A stretch of DNA of 64,000 nt, taken from NCBI GenBank assembly GCA_946406115.1, contig OX291551.1, positions 1,240,001-1,304,000 on the forward strand, in the 5' to 3' direction. Positions 9,730 to 18,248 of this stretch are shown here, in pieces (the stretch's first letter is position 1; each line of letters begins with the position of its first letter). This stretch comes from Apoda limacodes (taxonomy: Eukaryota > Arthropoda > Insecta > Lepidoptera > Limacodidae). Position numbers and translations under genes: made by a program. The notes beneath the pieces were generated by a model, which was given only the letters and a program-made list of their open reading frames with translations, had not been told where the DNA came from and searched no databases.

Positions 9730-11818
9730 ATGCCGCCCCCCGTAGCAGCTCCCCCACCGGTACGCAGAGGTGGCGTACGCAAACGCGGCGTATGGCTACG
9801 CTCCCAGCCCTCAGCCGCCGTTGTGGCGCGAAACTTATTCACCGGCAAAATATCAGCCGCGGACCGGCCCTTTTCGGTCGCGTTCCCACCCTCTCGGCCC
9901 CCGTCTAGGACCTCTATGGCCTCGGCCATATCCCAATCGTCGATATACTCGGCTTCAGACACCGGCGATGAAATGTTTAGGGATGAAGATCTCCCCACCC
10001 TTCCAACAATGCTCTCTCCAATTGAGGACACCCCGCCCCGGCCGAACCCGAACGCGAAATTGTCATCGCCCATTCAAGACAAGACCAGTAAGGTAACGCC
10101 CCCAATGCCAATATCGCGGAATTTGAACCCGCCCTCAATCCCTCTGCCGCAGAGAGACCCTAGGGTACGTGGCAGAGACGTTAGGCCTAGACCCTTTTCT
10201 CTAAGCCCAGCGAATGACCCCGCCGAGCGTGCCAGACTTGAGGCAAGAGAGGTCATTGCTGATCGGCAAAAGGCTCTCGCCAACCAGCCGTCCACTTCAA
10301 AAGCCACCGTAGAGGCTACCCAAGATCCCACTCCACCCGAAGGGATGGTAATCTCAGAACCCCCCCCCCCCCCGGCGGTCGCACCCCCGACGTCAGCGCC
10401 GCCCAGCGGACGCTCTTACGCGCAAGCAATAGGCTCCCAACCCGCTCTAGCTCAGTCGTCGCAACCTGTCGCTCAGCCAGCATGTGCCAGTGCCAATGCC
10501 ACTGAGAATAATAAAAAAAAAAAAATAGTCACCCCCCCATAGTAGTCGAGTCCCTTCCGCAATGGTCAACGCACCTCAAAAAGCTGCATTCCATATTAGG
10601 CCACGCACCCAACGCCCGGCCGTTCGGCAAAGGGGTACGATTTTTCCCAAAATCGCCAGAGGAATATCGTCCGGTAGTGGCCTATATAGACGAGCTGTCT
10701 AAGCTGGATAGTGCCGTTTCATGGTACTGTTACAGCTTGGACAGCGACCGCCCGCAAAAAATAGCCATTAAGGGGCTCGCTCAAGACACCTCGCTTGACG
10801 AGATAGCTGAGGACCTCGCCTTTGTCAGTTTCCCTGTGTCGCACGTTAGGCAAATCCCAGCAGTTAGGGGTCGACCTAACTGCATTTATTACGCCCAATT
10901 GCAGCACAGGCACACTCACGCCGAGCTACAAGAGCTGTATGCAATCAATGAGTTGCTCAGCATGCCTGGCATATCTATAGAAGCCTGGCGCTCACGCCCA
11001 GGCCCCGCGCAATGCCATAGATGCCAGGCATTCGGCCATGCCTCATCAAATTGTCACCGGCCGATAAAATGTGTGCGCTGCGGCGGCGATCACCCTGCGT
11101 CAGACTGCGATCGGCAAAAGGTCGCAGTAAAATGTGCCAATTGCAGGCAAGCGCACACAGCCAACAGCCGCTCTTGTCCAGTCCTCAGGCGTGAAGCGAG
11201 GCGTAAAGGGGTGACTATTGCTCCGCCACTACCGCGCAAAAACGCTCAGCGGGCCACAAATTTGCCCCCACCATCGCCCACCCCCCTGCAACAACTACAG
11301 CCGCAGGAATATGAACTATCTGCCGGCGCAAATCTAATGCCCCCTGCCAACCCCCCCACCGATAGATCCCAAGCTCTCGGGAGAAAAAAGAGGCCACGTC
11401 GGAAAAAATCCGCCCCCCAACCCGCAACAACGGTACCGGCTATTACTGCGGTAGCGCCGGATACACAATTCGCCCCCTACATTTTTATGCCCCCCCCCCA
11501 ATTTGCGGACCCCCCGCAACCCCATAAGCCACTGTCAGCGCAGACTAAAGTCCTGAAAATGCAGCCTCAAGCGGCCGCCACACAACAGACGCAACCTACC
11601 ACATCAAACCGCCCTAGTGGCATGTTACAAACACAGCCCCCCCCCCCCGCATGCAAGCTGGTGCACTAAATGTTGCCAGAGCCGCAATAGCGGCACTAAA
11701 CGCGGCCATAGAGGCCATAGCTGCCGGCCAAAATCCCCTGCCAGCCCTTTTTAACGGCTTGGCACAACTCACCACAATTCTTACGTGGGAATTTAATGGG
11801 GCCTCATCGGGGCCTTAA
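9730..11818 (+). pseudogene. LINE-C ORF1: gag-like RNA-binding protein with zinc knuckles (frameshifted)
   Basis: ORF1 protein coats the retrotransposon RNA. From ATG 9730 a Pro/Ala-rich, low-complexity N-terminus is open to 10542. A single-base shift in the A13/C7 homopolymers (10513-10538) then moves the frame; the second frame is open from before 10545 and reads WSTHLKKLHSILGH and onward to 11669. It contains IAIKGLAQDTSLDEIAEDL (PRE_C2HC-like) and three knuckles: CHRCQAFGHASSNC, CVRCGGDHPASDC and CANCRQAHTANSRSC (about 11010-11180). A second shift at a C12 run (11637-11648) would extend it to a TAA at 11816-11818, overlapping the ORF2 start by 23 bases. Both shifts sit in long homopolymers, so sequencing error is a real alternative to decay. 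Confidence 0.7.
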
Positions 11819-14504
11819 ATTAAGAATTGTGTATTGGAACCCTGGGGGCATAATCGGCAAGACAGCCGCCCTCAGAACGTTAGTCCAGGAACACGATGTT
11901 CACATTGTGTTACTGGGCGAAACGAAACTCCGAGGTGAGAATGAGCTCCGCATTCCAAATTTCTTCACCTATAGGCGAGACGAAATTTCTCCCGCTAATA
12001 TGGCCTTCAGGGGTACGGCTGTATTAATTAGACGTGACCTTATTCACGAATTACTACCCCTTCCCCTTTTTACATACATTCGGTCTATAGGTGTAAAACT
12101 AAAGGTCGGCAATGCGGAGCTTAAAGTCTTCGCCGCATATAAGCCACCAGCAACCCCCTTCGATCCAAGTGACATCGACAATATCTTTTGCGATGCCACC
12201 CCCACACTTATTTTAGGTGACCTTAACACCAAACACCAACAATGGGGTTCACGAATTTCATCCAAATCGAGCCGCGAACTAAAAGCAGATGCTGAGAGCA
12301 AAAACTATTTAGTCATCGGTCCAGGATCCCCAACGCATTACCCCTCTACGGACAATCACGCACCGGACGTATTGGACATCGCCTTAGCCCACAAGATCAG
12401 CTGGTCAATGTCGTTAGAGGTCCTCCACGACACTGACACTCAGCATCTGCCAATCTTATTGGTCCTTGGAGTGTCCGCAACTGGTAAACCGCTCCCCAGC
12501 CCCCGTAGAACAACAGACTGGGCCAACTTTCACCGCACCATGTTGGGTTACCAACTCCCGGCTGGTGGCATTTCCACTCCCTTAGAAGTCGAAGAGGCAG
12601 TTAGTACCTTCACAACTGCCATTGCACAGGCTCTAAGGGAGTCTACCAAAATTTCAGCCACAGCTTCTGGAAAGCAAATTTTACCGGCGCACCTCCGCGC
12701 AAAAATTCAACAAAAGAGGGCCCTACGCAAACACTGGTGTCAAACTCGCTGCCCAGTTGCTAAGAGGGACCTAAACAGGATCAGCGCCGAACTGCGGTCA
12801 GAAATCGCAATTTACAGGCAACATTCGTGGGACCAAGTGATTTTTAAAGCCAGTGAGGATGACACTGCACTGTATCGCTTGGCCCGACAAATAACTAGAA
12901 CCCCCGCCCCTAGTTGCCCTCTTATTGATACCGCTGGCATCCGCCACTACCACGCAGTGGAACGCGCGGAACTTTTTGCGGACCACTTCGAGGGCCAATT
13001 TAAGCCGAACCCCATTATCGACCCTGCCCACACGCTAGGAGTTATAGAACGCGTAGAGCAGTTTCTCGCGGCCCCAGCCCCACCACTAAGAGGTGATTAT
13101 TTTATATCGCCTAAAGAGGTTAGGAAGGAGGCCTCTAAGCTTAATAAGCGCAAATCACCCGGTCCCGACGAGATTCCAAACACAGCGATCATCATGCTGC
13201 CTAGGAAGGGTCTGGTGGCACTCACCCGTATCTTTAATGGAATACTGCGCACTGGACATTTCCCATCTTCATGGAAGATTGGCAAAATCATTGTTCTCCC
13301 GAAACCAGGGAAAGATCGTCATCGCCCAGAACATTACCGACCGATTACACTGCTGTCCAATTTAGCCAAGTTGTTCGAACGCCTACTATTACTTAGGATA
13401 TCCCCGCATATCCAGCTTAGGCCTGAACAATTTGGTTTCAGAGACAGCCACAGTACCACTCTTCAGCTTGTACGAGTGCTCCATCACATGGCCTTCGAGC
13501 TAAACAAGGGCAGGCGCACAGTCGGAGTCTTTCTCGATATGGAGAAGGCTTTCGATCGAGTTTGGCACGAGGGCTTATTACACAAGCTGTTAGAGACGGA
13601 CATCCCACCGATGCTCGGGCGAGTAATAGCCTCGTTTCTGGACAAACGAAGCTTCTATGTCTCGGTCGAGAACAAACAGTCAGCATGTAAACCCATTAGA
13701 GCAGGGGTACCTCAAGGCAGCTGCCTATCGCCACTGCTCTATGCGTTATTCACCAACGACATCCCCACTCTCAGTGACTCCGGTCTAGCTGAAGGTGTTG
13801 AAGACGTCATCCTAGCCCTTTACGCGGACGACAGCGCCTATATGTCCTCCTCCCGCAAAGCTAGCTTAGCAGCCAAAAAAATGCAGCGACTATTGGACAC
13901 TTTGCCTGGCTGGCTGGACAAGTGGAGAATAGCCGTTAATGCCAGCAAGACAGCAGCAATACTGACCGGCCTGCAAAAGTTTCTCCCACCGAAACTTGTG
14001 TTTCGAGGTCAAGTTATTGAGTGGCAACCCAGTGTAAAGTACCTAGGTTGTATTATAGACCGCCCCTTGCGCATGCGCAAAATGCTAGACCATGTGTCAG
14101 CAGGCGCGGTCGCGTCACGGGCGTGCCTTAGACCGGTGCTTTCCTCTGACTTGCCACTCAGAACCAAAATTCGCCTGTACAAATTGTACATACGGTCGAG
14201 ACTGACCTATGCAGCCCCTGCTTGGTACGGTCTTCTATCTTCTACCAACAAACTTAAGCTCCAGGCAGTCCAAAATAAGTCGCTGAGATTTATCACCGGC
14301 GCGGGACGCTACGTCCGCAATTCCACCATCGCTAGAGACACCAAAACCGAGCCACTCGCAGAGTTCATATCCGGTTTGTCGAAACGATTATTCACCCGCG
14401 CTGACAACAGTCACCATACACACCTTAGGGGCATAGCACCCCTACACGCCCGCCCGCCGGAAGGCAGGGCTCTCCCCCGAGAGCTTATTCCTGTGGGTGA
14501 ATAA
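11796..14504 (+). CDS. LINE-C ORF2: endonuclease/reverse transcriptase (902 aa), intact
   Basis: Replication enzyme of the element: it nicks target DNA and copies the element RNA from the nick. The N-terminal exonuclease-endonuclease-phosphatase domain has LRIVYWNPGG (residue 9 on), LLGETKL, GDLNTKHQQW (Asp142) and DTQHLPI near residue 215. The RT domain has KSPGPDEIPN, KPGKDRHRPEHYRPITLLS, FLDMEKAFDRVWH (Asp581), GVPQGSCLSPLLY and LALYADDSAYM (YADD at residues 676-679). The thumb-like KTKIRLYKLYIRSRLTYAAP segment follows. There is no RNase H. At 902 residues it is the usual Jockey ORF2 size, all catalytic motifs are present and no stop interrupts it. ATG 11796 fits the expected overlap with ORF1. 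Confidence 0.9.
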   Translation: MGPHRGLKLRIVYWNPGGIIGKTAALRTLVQEHDVHIVLLGETKLRGENELRIPNFFTYRRDEISPANMAFRGTAVLIRRDLIHELLPLPLFTYIRSIGVKLKVGNAELKVFAAYKPPATPFDPSDIDNIFCDATPTLILGDLNTKHQQWGSRISSKSSRELKADAESKNYLVIGPGSPTHYPSTDNHAPDVLDIALAHKISWSMSLEVLHDTDTQHLPILLVLGVSATGKPLPSPRRTTDWANFHRTMLGYQLPAGGISTPLEVEEAVSTFTTAIAQALRESTKISATASGKQILPAHLRAKIQQKRALRKHWCQTRCPVAKRDLNRISAELRSEIAIYRQHSWDQVIFKASEDDTALYRLARQITRTPAPSCPLIDTAGIRHYHAVERAELFADHFEGQFKPNPIIDPAHTLGVIERVEQFLAAPAPPLRGDYFISPKEVRKEASKLNKRKSPGPDEIPNTAIIMLPRKGLVALTRIFNGILRTGHFPSSWKIGKIIVLPKPGKDRHRPEHYRPITLLSNLAKLFERLLLLRISPHIQLRPEQFGFRDSHSTTLQLVRVLHHMAFELNKGRRTVGVFLDMEKAFDRVWHEGLLHKLLETDIPPMLGRVIASFLDKRSFYVSVENKQSACKPIRAGVPQGSCLSPLLYALFTNDIPTLSDSGLAEGVEDVILALYADDSAYMSSSRKASLAAKKMQRLLDTLPGWLDKWRIAVNASKTAAILTGLQKFLPPKLVFRGQVIEWQPSVKYLGCIIDRPLRMRKMLDHVSAGAVASRACLRPVLSSDLPLRTKIRLYKLYIRSRLTYAAPAWYGLLSSTNKLKLQAVQNKSLRFITGAGRYVRNSTIARDTKTEPLAEFISGLSKRLFTRADNSHHTHLRGIAPLHARPPEGRALPRELIPVGE

Positions 14505-14996
14505 GTTTACTTATTCACCCTCCTACCTCCTTACCCTCCTCCCTTTACTTCATTTTCATTCCATTTTTATCGCCCATCTCGCCTCTATTTTATTTTTGCT
14601 TTTGTTTCTGTTTTTATTTCGCTTTTATATTATTTTATTTTCATTTTTTGTTTTGTTTTTTGCTTCGTTTTTATTTTATATTAATTTCGCTCTCTTTTTC
14701 TTTTCTCTTGCTTTGTTTTTATTTTTATTTTGTTTTTATTTTATTTGTTTTATTTTTCTGCTCTTATTCTGGCGCCTACATAACATCTACTGTTTTTCGT
14801 ATCGCTTCTGGCGACAAAATTATTACCCACAAGGGGGCCTGAAAAGTAGGCCTCCTTTCTAATATTTCACCGGGGGTGTTCAGCACCCCTGAGCTTCTGC
14901 CCGGGTCATGGTGGGAGGTAAATTCCCCTCCCCCGACACCCGCACCTCAACACCCAATAGGGTGATAGAGAAGAGACCCCTACGGCCGCCTCACTC
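14505..14996 (+). other. LINE-C copy 1 3' UTR: T-rich tract and two hairpins
   Basis: A roughly 300-base pyrimidine-rich tract (about 14505-14810) is followed by hairpin 1 (AAGGGGGCCT, loop GAAAAGT, AGGCCTCCTT, about 14831-14857) and hairpin 2 (GGGGGTG 14872-14878, loop TTCAG, CACCCCT 14884-14890). Then come the exact block GCCCGGGTCATGG and the terminal GCCGCCTCACTC. Copies 2 and 3 keep the same order. Such 3' structures are typically what a LINE reverse transcriptase recognises; that role is inferred here. Confidence 0.6.
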
Positions 14997-17900
14997 CGTA
15001 CCCTGGGGGTATAAACGGCAAGACAGCCGCCCTCAGAACGTTAGTCCAGGTACACGATGTTAACATTGTGTTACTGGGCGAAACGAAACTCCGAGGTGAG
15101 AATGAGCTCCGCATTCCAAATTTCTTCACCTATAGGCGAGACGAAATTTCTCCCGCTAATATGGCCTACAGGGGTACGGCTGTATTAATTAGACGTGACC
15201 TTATTGACGAATTACTAACCCTTTCCCAATTTACTGATACTCGGTCTATAGGTGTAAAACTAAAGGCCGGCAATGCGGAGCTTAAAGTCTTCGACGCATA
15301 TAAGCCACCATCAACCCCCTTCGATCCAAGTGACAATATTTTTTGCGATGCCACCCCCAGACTTATTTAAGGTGATCTTAATTCCAAACACCAACACTGG
15401 GGTTCACGAATTTCATCCAAATCTGGTCGTGAACTAAAAGCAGATGCTGAGCTGAAAAACTATTTAGTCATCGGTCCAGGATCACCAACGCACTACCCCT
15501 CTACGGACAATCACGCACCGGACGTACTGGACATCGCCTTAGCGCATAAGATTAGCTAGTCAATGTCGTTAGAGGTCCTCCACGACACTGACACTCAGCA
15601 TCTGCCAATCTTATTGGTCCTTGGAGTGTCTGCAACTGGTAAACCGCTCCCCAACCCCCGCAGAACAACAGACTGGGCCACCTTTCACCGCGCCATGTTG
15701 AGGTATCAACTCCCGGCCGGTGGCATTTCTACTCTCTTAGAAGTCGAAGAGGCAGTTAGTACTTTCACAACTGTCATTGCACAGGCTCTAAGGGAGTCTA
15801 CTAAAATTTCAGCCACAGCTTCTGGAAAGCAGCTTTTACCGGCGCACCTCCGTGCAAAAATCAAAGAAAAGAGGGCCCTTCGTAAACACTGGTGCCAAAC
15901 ACGATGCCCAGCTGTAAAGAGGGACCTTAATAAATTGAGCGCCGAACTGCCGTCAGAAATCGCCAATTACAGGCAGCATTCGTGGGTCCAAGTGATATTT
16001 AAAGCTAGTGAGGATGACACGGCTCTGTATCGCTTGGCCCGACAAATCACCAAAACCCCCGCCCCAATTTACCCTCTTATAGATACCGCTGGCATTCGCC
16101 ATTATCACGCAGCGGAACGCGCGGAACTTTTTGCGGACCACCTTGAGGACCAATTTAAGCCGAACCCTATTATCGACCCTGACCACACGTTAGGAGTTAC
16201 AGAACGCGTAGAGCAGTTTCTCGCGGCCCCAGCCCCACCACTCAGAGGTGATTACTTTATCTCGCCTAAAGAGGTTAGGAAGGAGGCCTCTAAGCTTAAT
16301 AAGCGCAAAACACCCGGTCCCGACGAGATTCCAAACACAGCGATTATCATGCTGCCTAGGAAGGGTCTGGTGGCACTCACCCGTATCTTTAATGGGATAC
16401 TGCGCACTGGACATTTCCCATCTTCGTGGAAGATTGGCAAAATCATTGTTCTTCCGAAACCAGGGAAAAACCGTCATCGCCCAGAACATTACCGACCGAT
16501 CACACTGCTGTCAAATCTAGCCAAGCTGTTCGAACGCCTGTTTCTACTTAGCATATCCCCGCATATCCAGCTTAGGCCTGAACAGTTTGGTTTTAGAGAC
16601 AGCCACAGTACCACCCTTCAGCTTGTACGAGTGCTCCATCACATGGCCTTCAGCTAAACAAGGGCAGGCGCACAGTCGGAGTCTTTCTCGACATGGAGGA
16701 GGGTTTCGACCGAGTTTGGCACGAGGGCTTATTACACAAGCTGTTGGAGACGGACCTCCCACCGATGCTCGGGCGAGTAATAGCCTCGTTTCTGGACAAA
16801 CGGAGCTTTTATGTCTCGGTCGAGACCAACCAGTCGGCAACCAAACCCAGTAGAGCAGGGGTACCTCAAGGCAGCTGCCTATCGCTACTGCTCTATGCGT
16901 TATTCACCAACGACATCCCCACTCTCAGTGACTCCAGTCTAGCTGAAGGTGTTGAAGACGTCCTCCTAGCCCTTTACGCTGACGACAGCGCCTATATGTC
17001 TTCCTCAAAGCAAAGCTAGTTTAGCAGCCAAAAAAACGCAGCGACTATTGGACACTTTGCCTGGCTGGCTGGACAAGTGGAGAATATCCGTTAATGCCAG
17101 CAAGACAGCAGCAATACTGACCGGCCTGCAAAAGTTTCTCCCACCGAAACTTGTGTTTCGAGGTCAAGTTATTGAGTGGCAACCCAGCGTAAAGTACCTT
17201 GGTTGTATTATAGACCGCCCCTTGCGCATGCGCAAAATGCTAGACCATGTGTCAGCAGGCGCGGCCGCATCACGGGCGTGCCTTAGACCGGTACTTTCCT
17301 CTGACTTGCCACTCAGAACCAAAATTCGCCTGTACAAGTTGTACATCCGGTCGAGACTGACCTACGCAGCCCCTGCTTGGTACGGTCTTCTATCTTCTAC
17401 CAGCAAACGTAGGCTCCAGGTTGTCCAAAATAAGTCGCTGAGAATAATAACCGGCGCGGGACGCTACGTCCGCAACTCCACCATCGCTAGAGACACCAAA
17501 ACCGAGCCACTCGCAGAGTTCATATCTGGTTTGTCGAAACGACTATTCACCCGCGCTGATATCAGCCACCATACACACCTCAGGGGCCCGGAAGGCCGGG
17601 CTCTACCCAGAGCTTATCCCTATGGGTGAATAATTTTAGTTATTCACCCTCCTACCTTCTCACCTGCTCCCTTCATTCCATTCCGCTTTTATTGCCTATC
17701 TTGCTTTTACTTTATATCTATTTCTACTTCGCTTTTATTTAATATTATTTTCGTTTTTATTTCCGTTTCTCTTTTATTTCGCTTTCATTTTTGATTTCGC
17801 TTTTATTTCGTTTTTGGTTTCGTTTTTTTTTGTTTTTGCTTCGTTTTTATTTTATTTTCGTTCTTTTGCTTCGTTTTATTTTATTTTGTTTTTATTAATG

Positions 17901-18125
17901 GCGCCTATTTTCGTTTTTATTTTCTATTTTTCATATCGCCTCTGGCGATTAAATATTATCCACAAAGGGGCCTGAAAAGTAGGCTTCCTTAAAACTCCAC
18001 CGGGGGTGTTCAGCACCCCTGAGCTTCTGCCCGGGTCATGGTGGGAGGTAAATTCCCCTCCCCCGACACCCGCACCTCAACACCCATAGGGTAAAAGAGA
18101 AGATACCCACGAGCCGCCTCACTCA
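14997..18125 (+). pseudogene. LINE-C copy 2, 5' truncated and broken, head-to-tail with copy 1
   Basis: It starts at ACCCTGGGGGT inside ORF2 (equivalent to about 11838 in copy 1), directly after the copy 1 terminus. The protein is highly similar to copy 1 ORF2, but there is a TAA after DATPRLI (15368-15370), a TAG after ALAHKIS (about 15556), a frameshift near 16650 after LHHMAF, another near 17015, and a deletion near the C-terminus (LRGPEGRALP). The YADD box survives (about 16975). The 3' UTR keeps the T-rich tract, hairpin 2 (18002-18008 with 18014-18020) and GCCGCCTCACTCA (18113-18125). Confidence 0.9.
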
Positions 18126-18248
18126 TTTATCCACCGTTCGTCGAGACGCGAACAAGCCTTGAAGCTGTGCACCTTTACAACTGAAGAAGTGTTTTTATTT
18201 TACTTCCCGCGAAGATAATAATACAGTCCACCCTTGCCGTTCGTTTCA
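18126..18248. mobile_element. LTR-like element, right part (CA end)
   Basis: The sequence from TTTATCCACCGTTCGTCGAG to CCTTGCCGTTCGTTTCA completes the element opened at 8599. A diverged copy of its last about 110 bp (GTGCACCTTTACAA, TTCGTTTCA end) lies on the minus strand at 59683-59794 and ends at the same CGTTTCA. That supports this base as the true terminus. Confidence 0.6.

Larger units (their letters stand above)
9328..14996 (+). mobile_element. LINE-C copy 1: near full-length Jockey-clade retrotransposon
   Basis: A two-ORF element. The 5' UTR (about 9350-9729) is followed by ORF1 (gag-like, zinc knuckles), an overlapping ORF2 (endonuclease plus reverse transcriptase), a T-rich 3' UTR and a structured 3' end. 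ORF1's PRE_C2HC-like segment before three CCHC knuckles and the lack of an RNase H domain in ORF2 fit the Jockey clade. GCCGCCTCACTCA lies at the 5' junction (9328-9340) and again at the 3' ends of both tandem copies (14985-14996, lacking the last A, and 18113-18125). It lies inside the LTR-like element. It is the best-preserved two-ORF LINE in the window. Confidence 0.85.

Noticed and set aside
14497..14862. A 121-codon hydrophobic frame that looks like a membrane protein
   Set aside because: It is the T-rich 3' UTR of LINE-C. Poly-pyrimidine sequence translates to Phe and Leu, and the other LINE-C copies have equivalent T-rich tracts.
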